The notes beneath the pieces are model-generated. The model searched no databases and was not told the DNA's origin. It worked only from the letters and a program-made list of their open reading frames with translations. Position numbers and translations under genes: made by a program. DNA of 64,000 bases from Oceanobacillus profundus (GTDB lineage Bacteria > Bacillota > Bacilli > Bacillales > Amphibacillaceae), in contig NZ_QWEH01000006.1 of NCBI RefSeq assembly GCF_003515705.1, positions 124,001 to 188,000 of the forward strand, given 5' to 3'. How positions within the stretch are numbered: the first letter of the stretch is position 1; each line of letters starts with the position of its first letter. Below are positions 52,909-61,578 of this stretch, one piece after another.

Positions 52909-53589
52909 TTAAAGATGTTTCAAAGCTTCTCGCTTACTAAGGGGTTTTAAGCTATGATTAGCGACAAAGGATCTTACGCTTTCGGGACGAGTTTTGGCAT
53001 ACTCACGCAGTACCCATCCAATTGCTTTTTGTACAAAAAATTCATCGCTGTCGGCGCGTCTTAAAATGTATCGGAATAGGCGCTCCTCATCTGTTTTGTC
53101 TTTGTATTTTAGCTGATACAATATGGCAGACCGCTGTAACCAAATATTCTCATCTTCAATCCATTGATCAGCAAATGATGGAATAAGTTCCTCGTGCTTA
53201 GAAAACATATAGCCCACGATATGAGGAGAAAGTACATCTACCGTATCCCACCATGACTTTTTCACAATCAAACTGGATAGCCAGGTTACATCCTCCTCGG
53301 TTAATTTCTTTTTTGCTTTTTCAATTATATCAAGCGCTGCTTTTTGATACTCACGTTCTGGCAGGTCCCACAGCATAAAAATGACATCTTTCAGTTCTTC
53401 TTTTGGAGGTAGTCCGTTTTCTTTCATAAATTGTTTCGTTATTTTTCGGCGAATCGGAGTTCGTATACCTAAAAAGTTGAATTGGTTTCTAAGATAGTCG
53501 CTTGACCATCTAGCAAATTCAGCATCCGTGTGTTTGTTATATAGATTAATAAGTTCTTGAACGTATGAGTTTGATGCATCCGTCATCAT
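52909..53589 (-). CDS. AlkD-type DNA alkylation repair protein
   Basis: The product has about 226 residues of HEAT-like repeats with the AlkD family motifs SWWDTVD, WLQRSAILYQLKYK and FVQKAIGWVLREYAKT. Such DNA glycosylases remove alkylated bases without base flipping. Start codons GTG 53598, ATG 53589 and ATG 53586 compete; AAGGTGG favours 53589. It follows a GNAT gene almost without gap and is presumably co-transcribed. Confidence 0.88.
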   Translation of the reverse strand: MMTDASNSYVQELINLYNKHTDAEFARWSSDYLRNQFNFLGIRTPIRRKITKQFMKENGLPPKEELKDVIFMLWDLPEREYQKAALDIIEKAKKKLTEEDVTWLSSLIVKKSWWDTVDVLSPHIVGYMFSKHEELIPSFADQWIEDENIWLQRSAILYQLKYKDKTDEERLFRYILRRADSDEFFVQKAIGWVLREYAKTRPESVRSFVANHSLKPLSKREALKHL

Positions 53590-53599
53590 TATGGCCACC

Positions 53600-54439
53600 T
53601 TACATTTCGTTATTTAGCGAGAATTCATATCCTCTATAGGTAATTACATTTTTTAATCCTATATTTTCTGCAACTGCAATCGAAGGTTTGTTTGATTCCG
53701 TACAATCCCAAGATGGAATCCTATTATTATCTAGACAATCGTTTACGAAGGCTTTAGCTATGTTTTGCGCTAGCTTTTTCCCACGATGTTCTTCTATCGT
53801 TTCAATGGTTACAGCATGGACATTTCCCGCGACAAACCCTGAAAAACAAAGACTTACAACTTCATTCTTATAAATCATACAATATCCTATCCCATTACGA
53901 AAGAACATTTCAGATGAAGACCAAGACTCTAAAATATTGGATCTTAAAAATTCTATATTTTTAATTGAATTGTCTTTGTTTTCAAAGATGCCTTTACATA
54001 TTTTTGTTAGTTTATATCCGGTCGCTATACTAAGCTCGTCATAATATTTATAGACGTCCATATCTATCATATAAACCCTTTGATTCCAGCTTCCTAATTT
54101 GCGGTTTTTAAACACATCCTTAATCGTTGTATCCCATTTATTGTGATTACCAATGCCTTCAAACCATTTCAACCCAACTTTATTTGCTTCGGGTACAATG
54201 ATTGTATCAATAAATTGATTTAGATCTTTATTGAAGCGCTCATTCTTTTCATTTCCAATAAAGATAAATCCATCGTTATTACCTAACCAAATAAGCCCAC
54301 AAGTAGGAGTTTCCATATCATCTACAAAGACACGGCCAGGGTTGATCCCCTCAATCACTGCTCTTGCTTCTAACAGTCCTTGGTCAGATAATAAATATTT
54401 ACATTTATAGAATTCATCCTTGTTTAGTTCAGAAATCAT
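53600..54439 (-). CDS. GNAT acetyltransferase (PF12746-like)
   Basis: The product has 279 residues. The N-terminal half is a variable domain (GLIWLGNNDGFIFIGNE, WFEGIGNHNKWDTTIK); the C-terminal half holds the GNAT core with AVTIETIEEHRGKKLAQNIA and WDCTESNKPSIAVAENIGLK. This matches the two-part GNAT_acetyltr_2 family of Bacillus, which includes zwittermicin A resistance proteins. Substrate unknown. GAGGGGGAG precedes the start. Confidence 0.82.
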   Translation of the reverse strand: MISELNKDEFYKCKYLLSDQGLLEARAVIEGINPGRVFVDDMETPTCGLIWLGNNDGFIFIGNEKNERFNKDLNQFIDTIIVPEANKVGLKWFEGIGNHNKWDTTIKDVFKNRKLGSWNQRVYMIDMDVYKYYDELSIATGYKLTKICKGIFENKDNSIKNIEFLRSNILESWSSSEMFFRNGIGYCMIYKNEVVSLCFSGFVAGNVHAVTIETIEEHRGKKLAQNIAKAFVNDCLDNNRIPSWDCTESNKPSIAVAENIGLKNVITYRGYEFSLNNEM

Positions 54440-54659
54440 ATTTCTCCCCCTCTAACCCTATTTCTTTTCTGCTAACATGAAAATCAATAATCTTCTTCTT
54501 TAACTATGCTGCCCAAGTTACATAACTTCGCCTTAAATACTAACTTAATATATTTAAAATTATTCAATAAATTTAAAAAATTAGAGGTATATATTTTTAA
54601 AGCATGTTACCTTCGAAATGTACCAAACAAATATAGAACAAGAGAGGAAGAAGAAATGT

Positions 54660-55106
54660 ATGCAATATAAAGTAGAAACATTTCCAAACTATCGTATCGC
54701 TTATGTGCGACGAGTTGGTCCATATGGGCCTGCCAATACTGAAGCAATGGAGAAGTTAAAAAAATGGTCTAAGGAGAGAAATCTTCTTGAATCGGGAATA
54801 CTATTTGCAATACCACAAGATAACCCTGATAAGACACTGCCTGAAAACTGTAGATTTGATGCTTGTATTGTGATTTCAAAGGATTATCAAATGGATGATT
54901 CAATTTATGAAGGCGAGCTCACTGGCGGGAAATACGCTGTTTACAAAATAAAACATACTGCTGAAGCTATTCAAGAAGCATATGTTGATATTTTTCCATC
55001 ACTACAAAGCAATGGATATCAAATTGATACTAAACCTATTCTGGAAAAGTACACGGCTGATATGGTTAACAATCATTATTGCGAAATATGTGTACCTGTG
55101 AAATAG
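54660..55106 (+). CDS. GyrI-like / AraC effector-binding domain protein
   Basis: The product has 148 residues: VETFPNYRIAYVRRVGPYGP, FDACIVISKDYQ, GELTGGKYAVYKIKHTAEAI and YCEICVPVK are typical of the GyrI/SbmC and AraC-type ligand-binding fold. Stand-alone members bind toxic cationic or amphipathic compounds, and some hydrolyse them. Start uncertain; I use ATG 54660 in frame with the conserved domain. A T-rich terminator follows. Confidence 0.87.
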   Translation: MQYKVETFPNYRIAYVRRVGPYGPANTEAMEKLKKWSKERNLLESGILFAIPQDNPDKTLPENCRFDACIVISKDYQMDDSIYEGELTGGKYAVYKIKHTAEAIQEAYVDIFPSLQSNGYQIDTKPILEKYTADMVNNHYCEICVPVK

Positions 55107-55152
55107 CGAAAGTAGTTTTTAATGTTCAATCAGTAAGTAAGATTACAAAAAG

Positions 55153-55190
55153 AAGAACAAGAATTAGCTGTTTCTTGTTCTTTTTTTTTC
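55153..55190 (+). terminator. rho-independent terminator
   Basis: AGAACAAGAA pairs with TTCTTGTTCT, followed by a run of T. Confidence 0.88.
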
Positions 55191-55307
55191 ATTGACCTTA
55201 CCCGCTAGAAAAGAACTTATGTCAATATCGGGCAATTATCTGTAATTGTGTATTGAAGAGTTTAAAGATGCTGTTCTTGTTTAATCTTGCACCAATTGAT
55301 GGGGAAA

Positions 55308-55628
55308 TTACTTTAAACTATTTGTTTCTCTAATCTGAGTAAAATTTTCTTCACTGATTTCGCTTTTTTCTATAAGGGTCTCTTGAAAGGATTTGAAAAG
55401 GTCTTGAATTTCTTTATCCTGGTTAATAAGTTCTATACTCTTATTATATTCCACTTGATCTTTATATTGAGAAATCTCCATCCACTTTGTTTTATCCTCG
55501 TTACTCTGAAAATAAATTACATGTGAATCTATATACTTACCATAAATTTCCCCAACTTTTTCTTGAATGTTTATATATGTTTCTATTTTATCTTTCTTTA
55601 TATGATAATTATAAACTTTTACAAACAT
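55308..55628 (-). CDS. ABM-like small protein
   Basis: The product has 106 residues. MFVKVYNYHIKKDKIETYIN and WMEISQYKDQVEYNKSIELI suggest the ferredoxin-like dimeric alpha/beta-barrel fold of antibiotic-biosynthesis monooxygenase-like proteins. No active-site residues can be pointed out. AGGAGTGAAAAG precedes the ATG. The function is unknown. Confidence 0.6.
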   Translation of the reverse strand: MFVKVYNYHIKKDKIETYINIQEKVGEIYGKYIDSHVIYFQSNEDKTKWMEISQYKDQVEYNKSIELINQDKEIQDLFKSFQETLIEKSEISEENFTQIRETNSLK

Positions 55629-55669
55629 CTTTTCACTCCTGACATTTTTAAGGGGATTACCAATAATTG

Positions 55670-56059
55670 CTAATTACCCAAAATTGTATGAATACGTTTT
55701 TTTTCTTCCTTTTTGTTTAAGTATTCAAAGAAACCAAGTAGATTGCCCCAAGGGTCTGTAAACGTCCCCCATTTTACTGGAACTTCTTCTCTTGAATATA
55801 TTTCGAACATAGCAATGTTCAATTCTTTTATAAGTCGATCTCTTTCGCCTACTATGTCTTTTACCCCTAAACGCAAAGGACCACTTTCTTCTGCTGGGAT
55901 ACCCTCGGCAACTTGTAACCAACATCCCGGAATGATTTCCCATTCAGCAAAACCTTCGTGTGGAAGAAAATCAGGCTGTCTATTAAATAAAGTTTGATAC
56001 CATCTTTGTCCTTCTTTCATGTCTTTAACACGAACTTGAATTGTCATTTCAAATAGCAC
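55670..56059 (-). CDS. VOC-family protein
   Basis: The product has 129 residues: MTIQVRVKDMKEGQRWYQTL, GFAEWEIIPGCWLQVAEG and GTFTDPWGNLLGFFEYL. It has the VOC fold of glyoxalase or bleomycin-binding type, with Glu in FFEY as a possible metal ligand. It starts at GTG with TTAGGGGGGATT upstream. Substrate unknown. Confidence 0.82.
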   Translation of the reverse strand: MLFEMTIQVRVKDMKEGQRWYQTLFNRQPDFLPHEGFAEWEIIPGCWLQVAEGIPAEESGPLRLGVKDIVGERDRLIKELNIAMFEIYSREEVPVKWGTFTDPWGNLLGFFEYLNKKEEKKRIHTILGN

Positions 56060-56151
56060 TTAAATCCCCCCTAATCGTTTCTGTTATATAAAAGTCCCCT
56101 CTTTAATAAAACTTCTACCGTAACCCCATTCAATAATCGCGCCAGTCTTGT

Positions 56152-56628
56152 TTAATAATCTTTAACAGATTTTAATTTCCTACCTATAAAACTAGCAGAG
56201 ACAGGGCTTCGATCTAATTCTCTTGCCCAAACAGAAAGCTGGCCAATATGATGAATTTCGTGAGCAATAATATGGTGAAGTATTTCATCCTTCGTGTATT
56301 CATCTTCATCCCAAGGAATATGTATGAGCTCATCTTTTGATTCATCTAAATTTGTTTTTAATTCAACCACAATTTCATCTCGGAGTGCATCGGATAGGGA
56401 TTTAACCTTATCAAGCGTATTATGATCTGCAAATGAAAATACGATATCTTCCTTACCTTGAATAGCCCTAATCCAGCTATATTCCACATCAACAATGTGA
56501 AAAAGCGTATATAAAATATTTCCTACTCCACCTTTGCGTTCTTTTAACAGCTCTTCAGGTGTTAGCTGGTTACTCCAGTCAAACCATTCGTTTCTTACCT
56601 GCCAGTTATATTCAAAAAACTTAATCAT
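56152..56628 (-). CDS. DinB-family metal-binding protein
   Basis: The product has 158 residues forming a four-helix bundle with three histidine ligands: the first in LFHIVDVEYSW and two in HIIAHEIHHIGQL. DinB/YfiT-type proteins are small thiol-transferase-like metalloproteins; many are induced by damage or stress. AAAGGGGTG precedes the ATG. Confidence 0.87.
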   Translation of the reverse strand: MIKFFEYNWQVRNEWFDWSNQLTPEELLKERKGGVGNILYTLFHIVDVEYSWIRAIQGKEDIVFSFADHNTLDKVKSLSDALRDEIVVELKTNLDESKDELIHIPWDEDEYTKDEILHHIIAHEIHHIGQLSVWARELDRSPVSASFIGRKLKSVKDY

Positions 56629-56821
56629 GTGAACACCCCTTTAATTCAATTGTTGAAATATTAATAGTAAGCGTTTAAGCTTCTTCTTGTTAGAAAACTG
56701 ATTAGTGTCTCTATTTAAATAATAACATAATCTTCCGAAATATTCGTAGCTGATCAAAAAGAAAAAGGTGTTTAATTAATAATCGCCTTGTTAACTCTTG
56801 TCCGAGTTTATTGAGAGGTAA
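56629..56821. other. intergenic region
   Basis: No gene. TAGTAAGCGTTTAAGC at about 56666 resembles a cre site with several mismatches and was not called. Confidence 0.4.
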
Positions 56822-56970
56822 TTACCACAATGCTTCATCCTTTATTTGAAATATTTGTAATTCCGAAACTCCGTAATTATCTTTATTTGTTGTAAATCAA
56901 CCCAAGTAACAGTTGCTCGATAAGGAGCAAATTTTTGTTCTAAATTCATTCTGTTAATATCTACCTGCAT
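56822..56970 (-). pseudogene. frameshifted small gene (about 49 codons)
   Basis: An ATG at 56970 opens MQVDINRMNLEQKFAPYRAT then VTWVDLQQI. A missing base near 56880-56890 shifts the frame, after which DNYGVSELQIFQIKDEALW runs to a stop at 56822. The total length of 149 bases is one short of 50 codons. Coherent sequence on both sides supports a recently broken small gene or a sequencing error. The family is not recognised. Confidence 0.5.
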
Positions 56971-57035
56971 TTTGGGGTAAAATACAATTGTATTTTCACG
57001 GACGATAGACAGATAAAACTTTGGAGGGTTTTAGA

Positions 57036-58184
57036 ATGAAAAACTTTACAGAAGAAGAAAAGATAAAGATTTTATCTGACATGATAGCGATTAAATCTAT
57101 TAATGCAAATGAAATTGAAGTGGCAAATTACTTGAAAGATTTATTTGCTGCATATGGCATTGATTCTAAAATTGTTCCAGTTACAGACACTCGTGTTAAC
57201 TTAGTGGCTGAGATTGGAAGCGGGAGTCCAGTAATTGGAGTTTCTGGTCATATGGATGTTGTTTCTCCTGGTGATGAAAGCGAGTGGACTTCAGATCCGT
57301 TCACATTGACAGAAAAAGACGGAAAGCTATACGGACGTGGAACAAATGACATGAAAGCAGGTTTAGTAAACCTTGCTTTAGTGATGATTGAACTCAAAGA
57401 AAATAATGAACTACAAAATGGTACTGTCCGTTTTATGGCAACGACTGGTGAAGAAGTCGGGGGCGCAGGTTCTAAAAAATTATACGAAGAAGGCTATATG
57501 GATGATGTAGATTATCTATGGGTAGCTGAACCCTCTCATGACACAATTATTTACGCACACAAAGGATCGCTTAATCTGAGGGTAACGTCTATTGGTGAAG
57601 CGGCACATAGCTCGATGCCTGACCAAGGGTATAATGCGATTAATCCTTTGATGGAATACCTCCTGGAATTAGATAAAAAATTGAATGGCGATGATCGTAA
57701 AAATGAAGTTCTCGGTAAATTGGTTATGAGTACAACTATTTTTAATGCAGGAAACCAAGTAAATTCAGTACCAGAAAAAGCAGCAGCTGAAATAAACGTG
57801 CGTACTATTCCAGAGTTTGATAATGATGAAGTGATTGACTTATTCAAGACCACAGCTGACAAATACAATAAAGAGGGCTCTAAAATTGATGTTGAGGTGA
57901 CAATGTCATTGCCAAGTGTCTTCACTACAGGACAATCTGAAATGGTTGATCTTGCGAAAGAACTCGGTAAAAAATATTTAGACCTGGAAATTTCCGTTAA
58001 AGGTTCACCGGGTGTAACGGATGCATCAAACTTATTACGAGATAAAGATGATAACTTCCCATTCATGATGTTTGGTCCAGGTGAAACAAAAATGGCACAT
58101 AAAACAGATGAATATGTTTACAAAGATTACTACTTTGCATTCTTCGATATCTATAAAGCGTTAATTTTAGGATTATCGAAATAA
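57036..58184 (+). CDS. M20-family metallopeptidase/deacylase (ArgE/DapE-like)
   Basis: The product has 382 residues. Metal ligands H72 and D74 lie in SGHMDVVSPG, D105 in GRGTNDMKAG and E139/E140 in TTGEEVGGAG; a dimerisation domain lies in the middle (GEAAHSSMPDQGYNAI). This is the ArgE/DapE/ACY1 group that hydrolyses N-acyl amino acids or succinyl-DAP. B. subtilis-type DapE paralogues are common, and the substrate is uncertain. ATG 57036 has GGAGGG upstream. A terminator follows. Confidence 0.88.
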   Translation: MKNFTEEEKIKILSDMIAIKSINANEIEVANYLKDLFAAYGIDSKIVPVTDTRVNLVAEIGSGSPVIGVSGHMDVVSPGDESEWTSDPFTLTEKDGKLYGRGTNDMKAGLVNLALVMIELKENNELQNGTVRFMATTGEEVGGAGSKKLYEEGYMDDVDYLWVAEPSHDTIIYAHKGSLNLRVTSIGEAAHSSMPDQGYNAINPLMEYLLELDKKLNGDDRKNEVLGKLVMSTTIFNAGNQVNSVPEKAAAEINVRTIPEFDNDEVIDLFKTTADKYNKEGSKIDVEVTMSLPSVFTTGQSEMVDLAKELGKKYLDLEISVKGSPGVTDASNLLRDKDDNFPFMMFGPGETKMAHKTDEYVYKDYYFAFFDIYKALILGLSK

Positions 58185-58199
58185 AAAGGGATTTTTAAT

Positions 58200-58238
58200 A
58201 GAGGTGGCAACCATACTTTGGTGGTCATCTCTTTTTTG
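58200..58238 (+). terminator. rho-independent terminator
   Basis: AGAGGTGGCAACCA pairs with TGGTGGTCATCTCT (G-U pairs and one mismatch), followed by TTTTTT. Confidence 0.75.
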
Positions 58239-58363
58239 GCATTGTTTTTTAACCCCTGAGATGAACATTGACTGAATTCAAAAACTGTAACATCCGAATG
58301 CAATCCGAATAAAATGGCATAGGCGTTTGATCATACTCTGCAGAAACCACAAGGGGTGAATTT

Positions 58364-59806
58364 ATGTCAATCATTACGGGAAGCGAATATATTGATCGAA
58401 TCGATCTTCTGGAAATGGATATATGGGTAGATGGGCATCCGGTCATAGGCAAAGTCTCTGAGCACCCGGCATTTAAGGGAGTTATGAGGAGTCAAGCAGC
58501 ATTATATGATTTACAACACGATGAATCATTACAATCTATCATGACTTATTCCTCGCCATCAACTAGTGAGCCAGTTGGGATGTCCTATTTGCAGCCAAAG
58601 ACGAAACAGGATCTTGTGAAAAGAAGGAAGATGGTTCAACAATGGGCACTGTCAACGAATGGCATGATGGGAAGAAGTCCGGACTATATGAATACGGTGC
58701 TGATGGCACTTGCATCATCTGTAGACCTTTTAAAGGGAAAGGAAAACTGTTTCCCTGAACATTTATTATCTTTTTATGAATATGCCCGTGAAAACGACAT
58801 TTCCATGACACATACATTTATAAATCCGCAAGTCAATCGTGAGCAATTTTATTTTGAAGATCCGGATGATGAACCAATAGCCACTAAAGTTGTAGACAAA
58901 ACAAATGAAGGTATTATTGTTAAAGGGGCCAGGCTATTGGCAACACAGGGTGGGATAACAGATGAAATCGTTGTCTTATCGGCAGGAGGAATCCAGGATA
59001 AGGCGAATGGTTTTGCATTTTCCATCCCTAGTAATACAAAAGGTTTAAAATTTATCTGCCGGGAATCATTTGTTGGCGGCGCTTCCGCATTTAACTATCC
59101 ATTGAGTTCACGCTATGAAGAAATGGATACGATTGTCGTTTTTGATAATGTACTTATTCCGTGGGAACGCGTGTTTTATTACAATAACCTACAAGTCTCG
59201 AATACTTTCATGGATGCTAGTTCATTTCTGCCGTTTACTTTACATCAGGCTGTATCCAGACAAATCGTTAAAACGGAATTTGTCTTAGGTGTAGCTCAGT
59301 CAATCATTGATACAATCAATATTAGTGAGTACCAACATGTTCAGGAAAAGGTATCTGAAATTATCGTTGCTCTGGAAACGATGAAAGCATTGATTATCAA
59401 ATCTGAAGTTGAAGCTGAATTGGATGAATGGGGGTTCATGAGACCGAATCAAAAAACACTGCAGGTAGCCTGTAATGTATTCCCGCGCGCCTATGCAAGA
59501 TTTGGTGAAATTATCCAGCAACTAGGAGCCAGTGGGTTGATGTCCATCCCGACAGAAGAGGCATTTCAATCATCACTAAGAAAAGACTTGGATCAATATT
59601 TGCAATCGAAAGCTGATGATGCTGAATCACGTGTCAAGATTTTCCGTTTAGCTTGGGAAATGACAATGAGTGCATTTGGTACACGGGAAACCCAATACGA
59701 ACGGTTTTTCTTTGGTGATCCAATCCGGTTGTCTAGTGGATTGTATTTATCATATGATAAGGAACCGTATGTAAAACGGGTAAAGACTTTGTTAGGGATG
59801 GATTGA
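58364..59806 (+). CDS. HpaB-family FADH2-dependent monooxygenase (4-hydroxyphenylacetate 3-hydroxylase type)
   Basis: This 480-residue protein belongs to the HpaB/YoaI family of two-component flavin monooxygenases. Typical parts are TGSEYIDRIDLLEMDIWVDG, RSPDYMNTVLMALASS, the substrate loop with GGASAFNYPLSSRYEEMDTI and the C-terminal QLGASGLMSIP. It hydroxylates a phenol with FADH2 supplied by a separate reductase (HpaC), which is not in the window. It stands alone after the M20 gene. Confidence 0.87.
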   Translation: MSIITGSEYIDRIDLLEMDIWVDGHPVIGKVSEHPAFKGVMRSQAALYDLQHDESLQSIMTYSSPSTSEPVGMSYLQPKTKQDLVKRRKMVQQWALSTNGMMGRSPDYMNTVLMALASSVDLLKGKENCFPEHLLSFYEYARENDISMTHTFINPQVNREQFYFEDPDDEPIATKVVDKTNEGIIVKGARLLATQGGITDEIVVLSAGGIQDKANGFAFSIPSNTKGLKFICRESFVGGASAFNYPLSSRYEEMDTIVVFDNVLIPWERVFYYNNLQVSNTFMDASSFLPFTLHQAVSRQIVKTEFVLGVAQSIIDTINISEYQHVQEKVSEIIVALETMKALIIKSEVEAELDEWGFMRPNQKTLQVACNVFPRAYARFGEIIQQLGASGLMSIPTEEAFQSSLRKDLDQYLQSKADDAESRVKIFRLAWEMTMSAFGTRETQYERFFFGDPIRLSSGLYLSYDKEPYVKRVKTLLGMD

Positions 59807-60063
59807 AGTTATTTGAATCTGGCCTAAAAAGCCAGATTCTGTGTAATCATCTAATTTACTTGATTAACCAAGGTAAATTCCAAAGTCCTACCCCCAACTT
59901 GATTTTATTGCCTGGCAAGTTTGCCATAGAGATAATCAACGTCCAGTCGCCATGTTATTCATTCCTCCTTACATTTTTCTTTATATACTAATAAAAAGAA
60001 CTACATAGCTCCTCCCTTCATCCCTGAATTTTGAATTGGAGGTAAGCTTTAGAACACTTAATG
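59807..60063. other. intergenic region with stem-loop
   Basis: GAATCTGGC and GCCAGATTC (59815-59839) form a stem just after the hpaB-type stop, without a T-tract. No convincing gene is seen; a 62-codon open frame from 59803 lacks a ribosome site. Confidence 0.45.
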
Positions 60064-60327
60064 TTAGCGATACATCGACTGAATCTTTTCAAGATCCCTA
60101 ATAAAGAGATTCACTTCTTCCTGACTCAACCGTATCGGCATTTGATCATACAACGTAATGATTTGACCATCTGTGTCATTTTGGTGTTTTTTCAAATAAT
60201 CATAAAGACTTTTTAACTGGTTTTCTCTAATACTGGATTCTGTAGTGAAATGCTTCACTTTTTGTATTGAAAATTCGTTCACGAGTTCATCAAATTCACC
60301 TGAAATAATGTTACCTGTTAGCAACAT
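60064..60327 (-). CDS. small uncharacterised protein
   Basis: The product has 87 residues, predicted mainly helical, with RENQLKSLYDYLKKHQND and LSQEEVNLFIRDLEKIQSMY. AGGAGGGATTCCC precedes the ATG, so translation is likely. I do not recognise the family. It lies alone beside the scar at 60.7 kb. Confidence 0.6.
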   Translation of the reverse strand: MLLTGNIISGEFDELVNEFSIQKVKHFTTESSIRENQLKSLYDYLKKHQNDTDGQIITLYDQMPIRLSQEEVNLFIRDLEKIQSMYR

Positions 60328-60479
60328 GGGAATCCCTCCTAAGCCATGAGGCTAGTTTTTGTTAGTTTATCCTAAAAGATCACATCCTAATTACAAACCT
60401 CGGAGGAGGAAAAGGGCAGCTACAGCTAGTGAAAACACTAATTCTTCTTAATAAAAACTGTTTACACATAGAAAATCCT

Positions 60480-60713
60480 CTAAATCGATTTTATCTTATC
60501 ACCTTTACTCCACGAAACCTGTATGAGCTCAATAATACGTTTTTGCATAGGGGATAGCTTACGGTTTGGGTGATAAATTAAGTAAATGGATCGTCTTTTT
60601 CTTGAATTGAATTCTTTGAATAATAAAGTTCCTTTTTTTACCTCATGTTCAACAGAAAGCTTCGAAACAACTGCAATTCCTAAATTAGAAAGGATCGCCT
60701 TTTTAATTGCTTG
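60480..60713 (-). pseudogene. C-terminal fragment of a LysR-type regulator
   Basis: About 77 codons read AIKKAILSNLGIAVVSKLSV, then GTLLFKEF and RRSIYLIYHPNRKLSPMQKR, matching the end of a LysR substrate-binding domain. The N-terminal DNA-binding part is absent. The homology stops at 60713, where the opposite strand begins to encode the end of PhnE. The gene is dead by truncation. Confidence 0.75.
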
Positions 60714-60856
60714 GCGCAGGAGGAATAGGTATTGAGTTATCCACTTCCATGTCATTAATGAAATACGATGAAGCTTTCATGATCATTATTATTATCTTTA
60801 TTGTTGTGGTATCGGTTGAACAGCTTTCAGCTATCATTCGCAAAAAGTTAATTTAA
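60713..60856 (+). pseudogene. C-terminal fragment of phosphonate ABC permease PhnE
   Basis: The frame reads GAGGIGIELSTSMSLMKYDE then AFMIIIIIFIVVVSVEQLSA and IIRKKLI to a stop at 60854. GAGGIG with a final helix and basic tail is the end of PhnE. Everything before residue about -47 is missing. It abuts the LysR fragment, so a deletion or recombination joined two genes here. The following phosphatase gene may have belonged to the phn operon. Confidence 0.75.
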
Positions 60857-60869
60857 AGGAGGAAATAGG

Positions 60870-61469
60870 TTGCTTTTTTTAGTGCGTCATGGAGAAACGG
60901 AATGGAACTTACATAAGAGATTACAAGGACAGCAGGACATTCCATTAAGTGAGGTAGGAGTTAATCAAGCGCGGGAATTAGGATTACACTTTCAAAATCA
61001 ACATATTGTTTTTGAACATGTATATACAAGTGATTTATTACGAGCCCACCAAACTGCCCAATTAATCACAAAAGGGATGTCAATTAGTCAATTTACTATC
61101 GAACCCAATCTACGAGAACGTTTTTATGGGGAGCTTGAAGGTGAATATATTGATGATATTGTGAAACTTATGCCAGATTACGATAAAAATTTTGGTGTAA
61201 AGATGCAATATGGAATTGAATCGTTAGAAGACATGCAAAAACGAATGGTTTCCATTCTAACGTCTATTGCTAAAGTAACAGAAGGTTCTCCAACATTAAT
61301 TGTTTCGCATGGGGGATCGATTAATGCACTCCTTCACTATATTACAAAAGGGGAGATGGGAACTGGAAAAGGAAAGTTGGCAAATACCTCTTTCACGCGA
61401 TTGCAATGGAGTAATCAAACTTTTCATGTGCAAGCGTACAATGAGACATCACGTGTAAAAGTAACATGA
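60870..61469 (+). CDS. histidine phosphatase
   Basis: The product has 199 residues: LVRHGETEWNLHKRLQGQQD, TSDLLRAHQTAQLIT, RERFYGELEG and the second histidine in IVSHGGSINALLHYI. It belongs to the small PhoE/GpmB-like phosphatases and is a paralogue of the gene at 24978. Its TTG start follows AAAGGAGG, 14 bases after the phnE fragment, so it may have been the last gene of a phosphonate operon. Confidence 0.88.
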   Translation: MLFLVRHGETEWNLHKRLQGQQDIPLSEVGVNQARELGLHFQNQHIVFEHVYTSDLLRAHQTAQLITKGMSISQFTIEPNLRERFYGELEGEYIDDIVKLMPDYDKNFGVKMQYGIESLEDMQKRMVSILTSIAKVTEGSPTLIVSHGGSINALLHYITKGEMGTGKGKLANTSFTRLQWSNQTFHVQAYNETSRVKVT

Positions 61470-61541
61470 GAAAGGGAAAGCACTAAAAAGGATTTCTCAT
61501 GTAGATAAGTAGATGGAATAAAAACAAACGACAAAGAGAAA

Positions 61542-61565
61542 GGCCCCTACAATCCTGTAAGGGCC
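61542..61565. terminator. convergent terminator
   Basis: GGCCCCTACA and TGTAAGGGCC pair with one mismatch around four bases, with a T-rich tail on the minus strand. Confidence 0.7.
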
Positions 61566-61578
61566 CTCTGTCTTTCAC

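Noticed and set aside
57551-58066. 171-codon minus-strand frame
   Set aside because: It lies inside the well-supported M20 gene, has no ribosome site and no recognisable family.
59803-59991. 62-codon frame overlapping the HpaB-type stop
   Set aside because: Four-base overlap looks coupled, but there is no ribosome site, the composition is unlike protein and it spans a stem-loop.
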